Made by a program: the position numbers and the translations under genes. A model generated the notes under the pieces. It was not told where the DNA came from. It saw only the letters and a program-made list of their open reading frames with translations, and did no database searches. Positions 51,019 through 60,627 of a stretch of DNA of 64,000 nt are shown here, piece by piece. Source of the DNA: JAFAGX01 sp035623255 (GTDB taxonomy: Bacteria > Acidobacteriota > Terriglobia > Terriglobales > Acidobacteriaceae); the NCBI GenBank assembly GCA_035623255.1, contig DASPTU010000014.1:1-64000 (forward strand). Reading direction: 5' to 3'. Numbering within the stretch: position 1 is the first letter of the stretch; each line of letters opens with the position of its first letter.

Positions 51019-51720
51019 GTGGAAAACTACTTCAACTACTTCACCGAAATAGAAGAGCACTTCCAGAAGCGCTTCGGCGGAGCGCTGCTGCTCTCGACCG
51101 TGGATTGGGCCTTGATCGAGGTATGGAAAGACGCGGGAATACCATTAGAAGCAGTGTTGCAAGGCATCGATATTACGTTTGAGCACTACGAAAGCCGGCC
51201 ATCAAAGACCAGGAGAGTGAATAGCCTGGGATTTTGTGCCCAGGAGGTACTTGCCGCAGCTGAAGGGATGAAAGAAGCCGCTGTCGGCAGCGGCACTCCA
51301 CAACGTTCTGATGCAGCATTCAAAACGAACGAAATAGTCGCCCATCTTCGGCGTGCCGCGCAGCAGCTCAGCAATGTAAAGCTCCCCGAAAAAGCAGGCA
51401 TCTCAGTCTCCGAACTCGTCCAGCAAACGGCCAAAATGCTCGGCGAGATCGCAGCCGAGATCGAAACCGGCAACCGCCTCCCGCGATTAGAGGACCTTGA
51501 GCGACGACTAACAGTCGCAGAAGAAAAGTTGTTCGCTGTGTTACTCGTAGCGACCCCGGATGCCGAAATTGTGAATCTGCGCGCCGAGGCTGACCGAGAA
51601 CTCGCTCCCTACCGCAGCAAGATGCCGATGGCACAGATCGAGCAACTGCAGAAACAGTACATCCGCAAACGCCTGCTGGAAAAACACGGCCTGCCCCGCC
51701 TCAGCTTGTTCTACATGTAG
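51019..51720 (+). CDS. conserved hypothetical helical protein
   Basis: A 233-residue, mainly alpha-helical soluble protein. The N-terminal 60 residues (NYFNYFTEIEEHFQKRFGG, then WALIEVWKDAGIPLEAVLQG) look like a compact domain. The rest is charged helix with probable coiled coil (about 95-215). The start is GTG at 51019, five bases after the coaX stop. I do not recognise a function. The position between coaX and rlmD suggests a lineage-specific housekeeping protein. Confidence 0.7.
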   Translation: MENYFNYFTEIEEHFQKRFGGALLLSTVDWALIEVWKDAGIPLEAVLQGIDITFEHYESRPSKTRRVNSLGFCAQEVLAAAEGMKEAAVGSGTPQRSDAAFKTNEIVAHLRRAAQQLSNVKLPEKAGISVSELVQQTAKMLGEIAAEIETGNRLPRLEDLERRLTVAEEKLFAVLLVATPDAEIVNLRAEADRELAPYRSKMPMAQIEQLQKQYIRKRLLEKHGLPRLSLFYM

Positions 51721-51754
51721 GCTATATCCGGCTTGTGTAGTTAGAATCTGTCCT

Positions 51755-53053
51755 TTGCTTCTCCAAATTGAAAAACTCGTATACGGCGGCGACGGCCTGG
51801 CCCGGCTACCAGCCGATGAGCACGGGCGGGGCAAGGCTGTTTTTGTGCCCTTCGTACTGGACGGGGAGGAGATCGAGGCCACACTCCTGGAGGAGAAACG
51901 CGGATTCGCTCGAGCTCGTGCCGATGAGATCCTGCGGCCTTCCGCCAATCGGGTCGCGCCTCTGTGCTCTTACTTTCAGTCCTGCGGAGGTTGTCATTAT
52001 CAGCACGCCGCTTACGAGCATCAGCTGGAAATCAAAGCCGCAATCTTGAAGGAAAATCTGCGTCGGATTGCCAAAGTCGAGTTGAACTGCGAACTCGCCC
52101 TTCATGCTTCGCCACCGTGGAATTATCGAAACCGTACTCGGATGCGGGTTCAGTCCGAACCTGAGTTTGCGCTGGGATACTACAAATTCAACTCGCACGA
52201 GCTACTGCCGATTGAACAATGCCCCATCAGCTCGCTGCTGATCAATCGTGCTCTGGCCGTGTTGTGGATCGCCGGACGCGCTGGCCATTTGCCCCACGAA
52301 ATTCAGGAAATCGAACTCTTCGCCAACGCCGAAGATGAAGAACTGCTTGTCGGTGTTTATTGCGATCGAACCATCGCCGACGGAACAGCAGCATCGATTG
52401 CGAAAGCTACCAAAGAATTTCTTCCTGATGCCGCCGGCGTAGTTGTCTTCCGACGCGGTGAGCGAATAGACATGGAGGCTGAGCGAGTTGCGATGATCAC
52501 CGCGGAACAGATCACCTACGCAACTCAGCACGGTCGCTTTCGAGTAAGCGCGGGCACCTTCTTCCAGGTCAACCGACACTTGGTCGATGAACTGGTGAGC
52601 ATCGTTACCCAGGGAAAATCAGGGGAAGCAGCGCTGGACCTCTATGCTGGAGTTGGACTTTTCTCGATGGCGATGGCCGAGAGTTTTGCACAGGTGGTGG
52701 CTGTTGAATCGTCACCGACCGCCTATTCGGACCTTCTCTACAATGCAAAGCCGAACGTAAGGGCGGTCCACGCTGCGACGGATCGGTTCCTGAACCAAGG
52801 CAGCCGCAAACTGCGGCCCGATCTGGTGGTGGTGGACCCACCCAGAGGCGGCCTGGGGGAAGTGGTGGTCCGCAGCCTGGGACGGTTGGGAGCGCGTCAG
52901 GTTACATACATTTCGTGTGATCCGGCAACCCTCTCTCGTGACCTCGCAGGTCTGCTAAGTGCTGGATATGGGATTCAGCGAGCCCATGTGGTGGACCTCT
53001 TTCCCCAGACCTTTCATATAGAAACTGTGTTCGAGCTTGTGAAGGCAGCGTAG
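51755..53053 (+). CDS. rlmD: 23S rRNA (uracil-C5)-methyltransferase, RlmD/RumA type
   Basis: A 432-residue SAM-dependent RNA methyltransferase. An N-terminal TRAM domain (about 1-55, IEKLVYGGDGLARLP) comes first. The [4Fe-4S] cysteines are at 71, 77, 80 and about 153. The SAM motif LDLYAGVGLFSMAMA lies near 288-302. The catalytic Cys is in YISCDPATLSRDL near the C-terminus. The exact target uridine (U1939 or U747) cannot be told from sequence. The start is TTG at 51755, with TAGAAT at 51742-51747, so a leaderless mRNA is possible. Confidence 0.88.
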   Translation: MLLQIEKLVYGGDGLARLPADEHGRGKAVFVPFVLDGEEIEATLLEEKRGFARARADEILRPSANRVAPLCSYFQSCGGCHYQHAAYEHQLEIKAAILKENLRRIAKVELNCELALHASPPWNYRNRTRMRVQSEPEFALGYYKFNSHELLPIEQCPISSLLINRALAVLWIAGRAGHLPHEIQEIELFANAEDEELLVGVYCDRTIADGTAASIAKATKEFLPDAAGVVVFRRGERIDMEAERVAMITAEQITYATQHGRFRVSAGTFFQVNRHLVDELVSIVTQGKSGEAALDLYAGVGLFSMAMAESFAQVVAVESSPTAYSDLLYNAKPNVRAVHAATDRFLNQGSRKLRPDLVVVDPPRGGLGEVVVRSLGRLGARQVTYISCDPATLSRDLAGLLSAGYGIQRAHVVDLFPQTFHIETVFELVKAA

Positions 53054-53179
53054 CGGTGAATAACGAAGCTGCTTAATCAGGGGATGCGGCCTCGACCACG
53101 CGCACCGAAATTGGGAGACCGGAAAAGGGTAGAGGCCGCTCCTTGTTCACGTCTTGCACACAGTTGAATCTCTGTAGCC

Positions 53180-55777
53180 GTGAATCCCGCCTCAAGCGCG
53201 ACTTCTGCGCCGCGGCAAAGGGCCAGCCCCCGAGAGCCGCTGCTGTGGGCTGCGTCAGCCTACAGTGCCGGAATTTTCGCTGGACGTTACCTGTGGCGTC
53301 CTTTCTCCTGGTGGTTGGTCGCAGCCATTGTGTTCGCGGTGTCCGCAGCTTATCTCCGGCGACGCCGGCCCCACATCGCCTTCCTTCTAGCCTGCTGCGT
53401 CCTCTTCCTGGGGGCAGCTCTCAACATTCAAGTCCGTCCTCCAGTTGGTGCTCTAAACCCTGATCTTGCCGCGGTCGCAGATGGACAAGAACTGCTTGCC
53501 ACTGGGCATGTTGTCCGCGAAGGCGACTTACGCCAGCGAGCGAAAGCCGAGATCCAACAGAGACTGGATATCGAAACTGATCAGATTGAAACGGAGAACC
53601 ACGGTCTGAACCTGCGTGTCCGACTTCGAATTACTGTTTACAGCCGTCCCCAGGGTGCCGCAGATGCCGTCCGCTTATTCCAATACGGCCAAAAATTGCG
53701 CTTTCCCACGAAGCTTTCGCGCCCGCGAAATTTTGGAGATCCGGGCAGCTTCGACTACCGCGGCTACCTGGCGCAATCCGGAATTGTGGCGCTCGGGTCA
53801 ACCAAGGCCGAGAGTATAGAGATACTTCCCGGTTTCGCCGGCAGCCGCATCGAGTTTTGGCGCACGCGAATTTATCACAGCATAGTGACCCGCATTCAGC
53901 GCTTGTGGGCGGGCCAAAATGCCGGACTGATGGAAGCCATGCTCATCGGCGACAACAATTTCGTCGGCCGCGATCTGCTGACAGACTTTCAGCGCACCGG
54001 CACTTATCACGTCTTGGTTATCTCCGGGCTCAAAGTGGGAGTTCTCGCCTTAGTGAGTTTTTGGTTGTTGCGCCAGTTCCGGGTCAATGCGCTCGTTTCC
54101 TCGGCGATCACTGTCCTGCTGACGATTGGCTATGCGTTATTGACCGATGTTGGCGCTCCGGTCTGGCGAGCCACGTTCATGCTCATCTTCTATTTGTGCG
54201 CCAAGGCCTTGTATCGCAGCCGAGCTGTGCTGAACACCATCGCCGCTGCCGCATTGGTTCTTCTGTTGTTTGGCCCTGATGCGCTGTTCGGCGCCAGTTT
54301 CCAACTCAGTTTTCTGTGTGTGCTGATCATCGCCGCCATCGGCATGCCTCTTGTGCAACGCACCGTTCAACCATTTTCAGCCGCTATGAGAAATCCGGGC
54401 TCCATCGCCTACGATTTCGCTCTGCCTCCGAAGCTGGTGCAGTTCCGCCTGGATTTGCGCATGCTTGCCGAGCGCCTGCAGAGACTTGCTGGTGCCCGGC
54501 TCTCCTTACCAATTCTTGCAACGATCGTGAGAGCCACGGTCCTCGGTTGCGAGTTTCTGCTGGTCTCGACCATCTTGCAGCTCGGATTCACATTGCCCAT
54601 GGCGTACTATTTTCATCGCGCCACCCTGGTATCTCTGCCGGCGAATGTGTTGGCAGTGCCGCTCACCGAGATTGCCTTAGTGACGTCGATGCTGGCGATT
54701 GCAACCAGCTATTTCTGGTTCGGGCTGGCCAGGATTCCCGCTTTCATCGCGGCACTCTCCGTGCAAGCAATGGCCGGCTCCGTTCGCTGGCTCGGGGCAG
54801 TGAAAATTGCGGACCTGCGCGTGCCCACGCCGGGCCTTTCTGTCATTCTGTTCGCCGCAGGCAGCCTCCTGCTCGCAATGCTTCTCGCTCGCCGGCGCTG
54901 GGCTCTGGCGGCATTCGGCATGGCCGCCCTGACCGCGAGTGCACTTTGCATTTGCTTCGTGCCGCCTCGACCACACATCCGCCCGGGCGTGCTCGAGGTT
55001 ACGTCGATTGATGTCGGCCAGGGTGATTCGATTCTGCTGGTTTCGCCCACAGGCCGAACTCTGCTGGTGGATGCGGGAGGGATCCCCCATTGGATGCATT
55101 CTGAACTCGATATTGGTGAGGATGTAGTCTCACCCTACTTATGGTCTCGCGGACTTCATCGTTTGGACGTAGTTGCGGTCACACATCCTCACGCCGATCA
55201 CATCGGAGGCATGCGCGCAATTCTCGCCAACTTTCATCCCCGGGAGTTGTGGATCGGTGTCGGGCCGGCGAACTCAGAATTGGAGTCGTTGTTGGTCGAA
55301 GCAAAAGCGCTCAGCGTCCCGGTAATCGTGCGCCAGGCAGGCGAGAAGTTTGACTACGCTGGTGTCAGGTTCCGTGTCCTGGCGCCCAGTGCCGACGCGG
55401 CCACTCATAGCCGCAAGAGCAACGACGATTCTTTGGTGATGAGCATCGGCTACGCTGGCACCACCGCTTTGCTGGAAGGAGACGCAGAAAAAGAAGTTGA
55501 GCGCCGAATCGCCGAGGACCAGCCCGAGGCAGATCTGCTCAAGGTTGCTCATCATGGAAGCGCCACTTCCACAATTCCTGAATTGTTGTCGGTAGTGCAT
55601 CCCAGGTTTGCGGTGATCTCCGTGGGAGCCCGCAATGTTTACGGACATCCTCGCGGGGAGGTGCTGGAGCGATTGGCGCAAGCAAATGTCAAGACTTATC
55701 GGACCGATCTCAACGGCGCTGTGACGTTTTATTTAGACGGCCGCGGCGTCACTCCTTATCTGGCGGCTCTTCGATAG
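53180..55777 (+). CDS. comEC: ComEC/Rec2 DNA uptake channel protein
   Basis: An 865-residue membrane protein that transports single-stranded DNA across the inner membrane. An N-terminal hydrophobic pair and DUF4131 region (about 15-220) come first. The competence domain with about eight helices (about 230-560) contains AMLIGDNNFV and TYHVLVISGLKVG. The C-terminal metallo-beta-lactamase domain (about 600-850) keeps the metal motif HPHADHIGG and KVAHHGSATS. GTG at 53180 is the likely start. The last 29 bases overlap the convergent DUF2007 gene. No other competence genes are nearby. Confidence 0.93.
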   Translation: MNPASSATSAPRQRASPREPLLWAASAYSAGIFAGRYLWRPFSWWLVAAIVFAVSAAYLRRRRPHIAFLLACCVLFLGAALNIQVRPPVGALNPDLAAVADGQELLATGHVVREGDLRQRAKAEIQQRLDIETDQIETENHGLNLRVRLRITVYSRPQGAADAVRLFQYGQKLRFPTKLSRPRNFGDPGSFDYRGYLAQSGIVALGSTKAESIEILPGFAGSRIEFWRTRIYHSIVTRIQRLWAGQNAGLMEAMLIGDNNFVGRDLLTDFQRTGTYHVLVISGLKVGVLALVSFWLLRQFRVNALVSSAITVLLTIGYALLTDVGAPVWRATFMLIFYLCAKALYRSRAVLNTIAAAALVLLLFGPDALFGASFQLSFLCVLIIAAIGMPLVQRTVQPFSAAMRNPGSIAYDFALPPKLVQFRLDLRMLAERLQRLAGARLSLPILATIVRATVLGCEFLLVSTILQLGFTLPMAYYFHRATLVSLPANVLAVPLTEIALVTSMLAIATSYFWFGLARIPAFIAALSVQAMAGSVRWLGAVKIADLRVPTPGLSVILFAAGSLLLAMLLARRRWALAAFGMAALTASALCICFVPPRPHIRPGVLEVTSIDVGQGDSILLVSPTGRTLLVDAGGIPHWMHSELDIGEDVVSPYLWSRGLHRLDVVAVTHPHADHIGGMRAILANFHPRELWIGVGPANSELESLLVEAKALSVPVIVRQAGEKFDYAGVRFRVLAPSADAATHSRKSNDDSLVMSIGYAGTTALLEGDAEKEVERRIAEDQPEADLLKVAHHGSATSTIPELLSVVHPRFAVISVGARNVYGHPRGEVLERLAQANVKTYRTDLNGAVTFYLDGRGVTPYLAALR

Positions 55778-56063
55778 CATTGAATTCGGCCGTCTCCATT
55801 TCGTCGGGCGAGCGTCGGTATTCGTCGATGACGCGGCGCGCCTGTGCGGCATCCTCCTGCCGCACCAAAATAATCGTGCCCCCCACTCCCGGCAGAATGT
55901 CCTGTGGAGCGTCCAATGAGGTCACATCACAATCGATGCCGGCGGACTCGAGAAGGCCTCGCACCACCATGGCTTCCGACTCCTGCTCGGTATCAAAGAC
56001 CCGCACCAGTTTTTCATTCGGGTCGGGCCGTTCTTTCGGCTGCGCAGATCCGGAGTTGGCCAT
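55749..56063 (-). CDS. DUF2007 family protein
   Basis: A 104-residue protein. The DUF2007 fold (about 18-85) is seen in LVRVFDTEQESEAMVVRGLL and GTIILVRQEDAAQARRVIDEY, a small alpha/beta domain annotated as putative signal transduction. The C-terminus is acidic. A perfect AGGAGG lies 6 bases before the ATG at 56063. The 3' end overlaps comEC on the opposite strand. Confidence 0.85.
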   Translation of the reverse strand: MANSGSAQPKERPDPNEKLVRVFDTEQESEAMVVRGLLESAGIDCDVTSLDAPQDILPGVGGTIILVRQEDAAQARRVIDEYRRSPDEMETAEFNAIEEPPDKE

Positions 56064-56291
56064 GAATCCCTCCTGTCGACCGATTGTTCTGCTGATTCTA
56101 ACTCGCTCCTCGTTGCCCCGTGCAGTTTTCCTTTAGCTGCTGTGGGTCCAGACCTTGGCAGAGGTAACCGAAGTATTACGCCAGAGATGCTGTTGCCTTC
56201 CACCCCAGATGCGGCCAGAATACGTTCATCGTCGGGGCGCAACGCCTCACTATCGTGCCACATCTAATCTTTGGGCTGGAAATGGGGAAGC

Positions 56292-56561
56292 ATGAATAAT
56301 CAGGAACGTTTGGGTGGGGCTGCAAAACCAACTGAGAGGGAGCAGGAAGCCCGCCAAATCCGCCGCCTGCAAGTCATGATCAGCATGGTCATGTCGGTCA
56401 TCAGCCAGGATCCCAACCTTACCGTCGAAGAGGCATCCGAACTTGTCGCCGGAGCAAAACGCGCGGCATTGGCCATGTTTCCCGACAAAGAGCTCGCCTA
56501 TGACATCCTCTATAAACCCCGTCTGCAGCGGCTCATGAACGAACGCTTCCGCCTGCAGTAA
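56292..56561 (+). CDS. small helical hypothetical protein
   Basis: An 89-residue protein, charged at the N-terminus and then helical (about 18-80), with a Met-rich stretch LQVMISMVMSVISQD. I take the ATG at 56292 because GGGGAAG lies just before it. I do not recognise the family. The C-terminal half (LAYDILYKPRLQRLMNERF) is probably a folded helix pair. Confidence 0.65.
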   Translation: MNNQERLGGAAKPTEREQEARQIRRLQVMISMVMSVISQDPNLTVEEASELVAGAKRAALAMFPDKELAYDILYKPRLQRLMNERFRLQ

Positions 56562-56627
56562 CCTGCCAGTTCGTCAAGTTGACCCTTGCAAGCCCGGCAG
56601 ACTAGACTCGCAACTCAGCGGGGTCCC

Positions 56628-58238
56628 ATGAAAACACTGTCGATTGTCCTCACTCTCTCCTTGCTTATTGCAGTTCCGGCGTTTGCCGACGACCAGGGTC
56701 ATCATGAGGACCTGAAGGCGGAGCAACTGGGAACGGTTCACTTCCCGACCACATGCACGGAAAACGTGCAGAAGAGTTTCGAACGCGGCGTGGCTTTATT
56801 GCACTCCTTTTGGTACGAGGAAGCGCAAAAGCAATTTCAGCAGATTGCGCAGGATGATCTCCACTGCGCCATGGCCCATTGGGGAATTTCAATGAGCCTA
56901 TGGCACCAGCTATGGAACCACCCCGATGCCAAGACCATTAAGAAGGGGAAAGCGGAAGTCAGAAAGGCGGAATCTCTGCACTCGCACGATGACCGCGAGC
57001 GCGGCTATATCGCGGCGGTGGCCGCATTTTATGACGGTCGGAAGCAGCGCACTTATCAGGACCGCGCGAACGCGTACTCGAAAGCCATGCAGGCGGCTTC
57101 CGAGCATCACCCTGAAGATTCAGAAGCAGCGGCTTTTTATGCCTTGTCGCTGCTGGCGTCCGCTCCCGATCACGACACGACCTTTGCCAATCAAAAAAAG
57201 GCGGCCGCAATCCTGGAAAAATTGTTTGCCGAAGAACCTGACCACCCCGGCGTGGCGCATTACCTGATTCACAGCTATGACAGTCCGCAAATGGCGCAGC
57301 TCGGACTGCCCGCGGCTCGGCGTTATGCAAAAATCGCTCCCGCTTCTCCCCACGCCTTGCACATGCCTTCGCACATTTTCGCGCGACTCGGTTTGTGGCA
57401 AGACGACATTGATTCCAACTTGGCCTCGATCGCGGCCACTCGGAAAACCGCTGCCATGCATATGGGTGGCGAGGGCCACCAGTTCCACGCCATGGATTTT
57501 CTGGAGTACGCATACCTGCAGAGTGGGCGCGAGGCTGACGCGCAGCGCCTCATCGACGAACTCAAAGCAATGCCGAAGATGAAAGACATGTACGGTGTGG
57601 GTTTTGACCCACGCATTTACGCGTTGGCGGCGTTCCCCGCCCGCTACGACCTGGAACTTCATCATTGGTCCGATGCCGCTGCATTGACACCGCCCGATGA
57701 CGCCGATCTTTCCGATACTTCCATCATCTACTGGGCCCAGGCCATTGGTGCAGCTCGCAGTGGGAAGATCGATCAGGCGGAAACGCACGTCGCGCAACTG
57801 GTATCTATCCACCGGCAGCTTCTGCACGAAAAAAAGCCGGCTGACGCCGAGGCGGTTGACCAGGGCCGGCAAGAAGCCGCCGCTTGGGTAGCATATGCAC
57901 GGGGCAAGGGTGATCAAGCCCTCGCCGCATTACGCAAGATCGCGGACAAAGAAGAGGCTGAGGGGGATGAGCCTCTTGCCATCCCGGCGCGCGAAATGCT
58001 GGCCGACATGCTGCTCGATATGAATCAGTCCCAGCAAGCTCTTGCCGAGTACGAGACTGACCTGAAATTCAATCCCAATCGGTTTAATGGACTTTACGGA
58101 GCAGCTCATGCAGCAGAACTGGCGGGCAAGAGCGATAAAGCAAACACCTATTACCGGCAGTTGCTGCAGGTTTGCGCCGGCTCGACTTCGGCTCGCCCTG
58201 AACTCAGCCACGCCAAACAATTGGTCGCGAAGAACTGA
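56628..58238 (+). CDS. secreted TPR-repeat protein
   Basis: A 536-residue protein with a signal peptide (about 1-20, cleavage after AFA). TPR-like helical repeats cover most of the mature protein: examples are ALLHSFWYEEAQKQFQQIAQ near residues 55-74 and LAEYETDLKFNPNRFNGLYG near 485-504. Between them are conserved HYLIHSYD and HMPSHIFARLG segments. These are typical of a large family of secreted tetratricopeptide proteins of unknown role. ATG 56628 is chosen as the start of the signal peptide. Confidence 0.8.
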   Translation: MKTLSIVLTLSLLIAVPAFADDQGHHEDLKAEQLGTVHFPTTCTENVQKSFERGVALLHSFWYEEAQKQFQQIAQDDLHCAMAHWGISMSLWHQLWNHPDAKTIKKGKAEVRKAESLHSHDDRERGYIAAVAAFYDGRKQRTYQDRANAYSKAMQAASEHHPEDSEAAAFYALSLLASAPDHDTTFANQKKAAAILEKLFAEEPDHPGVAHYLIHSYDSPQMAQLGLPAARRYAKIAPASPHALHMPSHIFARLGLWQDDIDSNLASIAATRKTAAMHMGGEGHQFHAMDFLEYAYLQSGREADAQRLIDELKAMPKMKDMYGVGFDPRIYALAAFPARYDLELHHWSDAAALTPPDDADLSDTSIIYWAQAIGAARSGKIDQAETHVAQLVSIHRQLLHEKKPADAEAVDQGRQEAAAWVAYARGKGDQALAALRKIADKEEAEGDEPLAIPAREMLADMLLDMNQSQQALAEYETDLKFNPNRFNGLYGAAHAAELAGKSDKANTYYRQLLQVCAGSTSARPELSHAKQLVAKN

Positions 58239-58262
58239 AAAGAGCAAAAAAGGGAGGATCGA

Positions 58263-58733
58263 ATGAGCAAGTTGTCGGTGGCAATTTGCATCGTTTGTAT
58301 TGGTATATGTGTGTCGGCGCAGGATGCTCCCAAGAAGAAGATGTCGAAAGGCGGCATGCCTGACAAAGTCCTAATGCAGAAGATTTGGGATGGTTGGTCG
58401 ACCCTTGATCCGGCCAACACCGCCCAATTCTATGCATCAGGCCCGCACGTTTTCTTCGACATCGCTCCGCTGAAGTACAACAGCTGGGCTGAGTACCAGG
58501 ATGGTGTGCAGAAAGTGGTGGCCGGATACAAGTCAGCAACCTTCACCGTCAACGACGACGCCCAAGTCCATTCGTTCGGCAAGACGGTCTGGGGCACCGG
58601 CACGGTCAAATTCGACATGGTGGAGAAATCCGGAAAGGACAACCGCGGCGATATGCGCTGGACGGTGGTCTGGCAGAAGCTGGGCGGAAAGTGGCTCATC
58701 GTGCATGAGCACGTCTCAGTGCCGATGCAGTGA
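58263..58733 (+). CDS. secreted SnoaL/DUF4440-like (NTF2-fold) protein
   Basis: A 156-residue protein with a signal peptide (about 1-19). The mature part has NTF2-like features: a helix (LMQKIWDGWSTLDPANTAQF), YASGPHVFFDI, and a final strand pattern MRWTVVWQKLGGKWLIVHEH. Members act as isomerases, hydrolases or binding proteins; none of these can be chosen. GGGAGG precedes the ATG with good spacing. It lies 24 bases after the TPR gene, so the two are probably co-transcribed. Confidence 0.8.
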   Translation: MSKLSVAICIVCIGICVSAQDAPKKKMSKGGMPDKVLMQKIWDGWSTLDPANTAQFYASGPHVFFDIAPLKYNSWAEYQDGVQKVVAGYKSATFTVNDDAQVHSFGKTVWGTGTVKFDMVEKSGKDNRGDMRWTVVWQKLGGKWLIVHEHVSVPMQ

Positions 58734-58820
58734 TAGGAGGGAAACCTTGTCCGTTGCCTGGTGCGGCGACGCACCCCGCACCCCTCTGCTATGCCACGAC
58801 CCCACTTTGAAGTCGCGCGG

Positions 58821-59189
58821 TTACCCGCCGTAGGTTCCTGTTGCCGATTCCTTCTCACGCGAGAAGCGATCGCGAACTTTGCCGGCAAGGTTTTCGCGAG
58901 TTTCCTCGCCACTTGCCGGAGCAAGTAGCATCCCAACCCCCACGCCGATGCCGATACCAATCAAAAGGGCGGCCGCGGTGCTCAGGCCTCTGTGCTCCTT
59001 GCCACGGATCACATCGCTGGCTCGGCTGGCCCGCTCTTGTGCCGTGTCGACGAAATCGTGCGCACGGCTACCAGCCTGTTCGGAAAAATCACTTACTCCC
59101 TCACTAATGCGTTCGCGTAAGGAATCAAGTAGATATAAGCCAGTTCCCAGAGCAATATTGGCAAGAATGTTTTCTTTTCGCAGTTTCAT
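58821..59189 (-). CDS. YtxH domain protein
   Basis: A 122-residue protein with a helical N-terminus (about 1-60), one membrane segment of Gly/Ile type (AAALLIGIGIGVGVGMLLAP, about 72-91), and the YtxH signature that follows (SGEETRENLAGKVRDRF). YtxH proteins are general-stress-associated in Bacillus. The start is ATG at 59189. The gene stands alone. Confidence 0.85.
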   Translation of the reverse strand: MKLRKENILANIALGTGLYLLDSLRERISEGVSDFSEQAGSRAHDFVDTAQERASRASDVIRGKEHRGLSTAAALLIGIGIGVGVGMLLAPASGEETRENLAGKVRDRFSREKESATGTYGG

Positions 59190-59296
59190 AGTTCCTTACC
59201 CACTTTCCACCTGTCCTAATCTTAAGCCGAAGGCTTGGCGTTCGCCATTACGGTAAATGCTGCATTTGTGAGCGCGCCTCTTACCTGCCGCCCTGG

Positions 59297-60574
59297 TCAA
59301 TGTTGTCCTGAACAGTTGCCCGGTGCTGATCTTCCGGCGAAGCGGCCCTGGATCCATTCAATCTGGGCCCTTACGGAGTCGCCGATCAGACTTCCTGGGT
59401 CCGCAACCTCATATTGATCGAGCTGAACTTTGTCGCCTTGCCGGCACATCCTCGCGAGCGCTCTCGATGTTGCGCCGCCAGGATCTGCCTCGCTGGCGAT
59501 GACGAGTATTGGTCCGGATGCTGGCTTTTGACCGGGAGCGCTGCGAGCGAAATATTGGCGCACAATGTTGTTGCTTTGCCAATTCGGCTGGAAGAGCTCG
59601 GACTCAGGCAGTTTGTTCTGAACGGTCTCTGGACCGCCGCATCCATTTTCGATCTGCGTGAGAAGTCCCAGGCCTTTCTCAGTCAGCATGTCTGCTGGAT
59701 TGAACTCCGGGAAGATTGTCTTGATCCCATAGGCGAGTAGGAACAGGGAAGCCGGATCCGGACGCGCGTAGCGATCTTGGAGATCAGACAACCCCGAGAT
59801 GGCGATTGCGCCCAGGTAATTGGAATCCCCTGTATCGTGTTCCAACTCCGCCACTGAAATCACGGCCAGGCTGCCTTCGCCAGTCCCGATGGCCACCCAC
59901 CGCGCCCCGAGCGGTGGCACTGCCGCTCGCGCCGCCGGAACTGAATTGATGACATCAGACCCATTCGATTGCATGTCGGCAAAGGCGTTGCGGAAACTGC
60001 TGCCCAGTCCGGCATAGTCAGACGCCACAACTGCATACCCAAGGCCCACGTACATTGAGAGCAACGGGCCGTGCTGCAGATTTCGGCTCAACGATGGAGC
60101 ACATCGGCGCGCGACGCCATTGAGATCATGCGCCCAGGCGATAACGGGCCAACCGCCAGCCGGAGTCTTCCCCTCCGGATATAGCACCACGCCCGACGCG
60201 GCCACGTCTTCTCCGCGCGCCGAACGCGAGTGGTAGAGGATCCGAGTCGCCAAGACGCTCGGCGAAAGATCGTATTCGTCAAACTCTTCTTTTCGGATTA
60301 ATTCGCCGGGTTTGCCCGCAGGTAGAGGCGTCGGAGTGTCATAAAACTTGGTAAGCGGGAAGTATCGTCGAACTTCAGGTTTAGCACTGTTCGACTGATT
60401 GGCCGTTGCATCGGCATTCGGCTTCTCAGACGAGAGGGCAGTGGAACACAAAACAATTGCGCCGGCCAGTAAGATGCACGCAAGAACGAACCTCGGACGC
60501 TTCCAGCAGATCACAAAGCCACCGAGATTTGCGAAACCATATCCATTCGGTCTTTTCTCTATTTTCTCGCTCAC
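59297..60574 (-). CDS. secretory-lipase-fold protein lacking catalytic Ser and His
   Basis: A 425-residue protein with an N-terminal membrane segment (about 28-48) and an alpha/beta-hydrolase domain of the secretory lipase (LIP) type. Typical elements are WAHDLNGVARRCAPS, YAVVASDYAGLG and the C-terminal IEWIQGRFAG. The nucleophile elbow reads IGTGEGSLA: Gly232 sits where family members have Ser. The position of the catalytic His is occupied by Pro393, while the acidic residue (Asp364) is kept. It is therefore probably not a lipase but a binding or pseudoenzyme protein. It lies 53 bases downstream of the acyltransferase fusion gene on the same strand. Confidence 0.75.
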   Translation of the reverse strand: MSEKIEKRPNGYGFANLGGFVICWKRPRFVLACILLAGAIVLCSTALSSEKPNADATANQSNSAKPEVRRYFPLTKFYDTPTPLPAGKPGELIRKEEFDEYDLSPSVLATRILYHSRSARGEDVAASGVVLYPEGKTPAGGWPVIAWAHDLNGVARRCAPSLSRNLQHGPLLSMYVGLGYAVVASDYAGLGSSFRNAFADMQSNGSDVINSVPAARAAVPPLGARWVAIGTGEGSLAVISVAELEHDTGDSNYLGAIAISGLSDLQDRYARPDPASLFLLAYGIKTIFPEFNPADMLTEKGLGLLTQIENGCGGPETVQNKLPESELFQPNWQSNNIVRQYFARSAPGQKPASGPILVIASEADPGGATSRALARMCRQGDKVQLDQYEVADPGSLIGDSVRAQIEWIQGRFAGRSAPGNCSGQH

Positions 60575-60627
60575 CGCCTGTGAAATACCTCTTCAGATTG
60601 CGAGATTCGGGCCAGAAACGGACAGGG

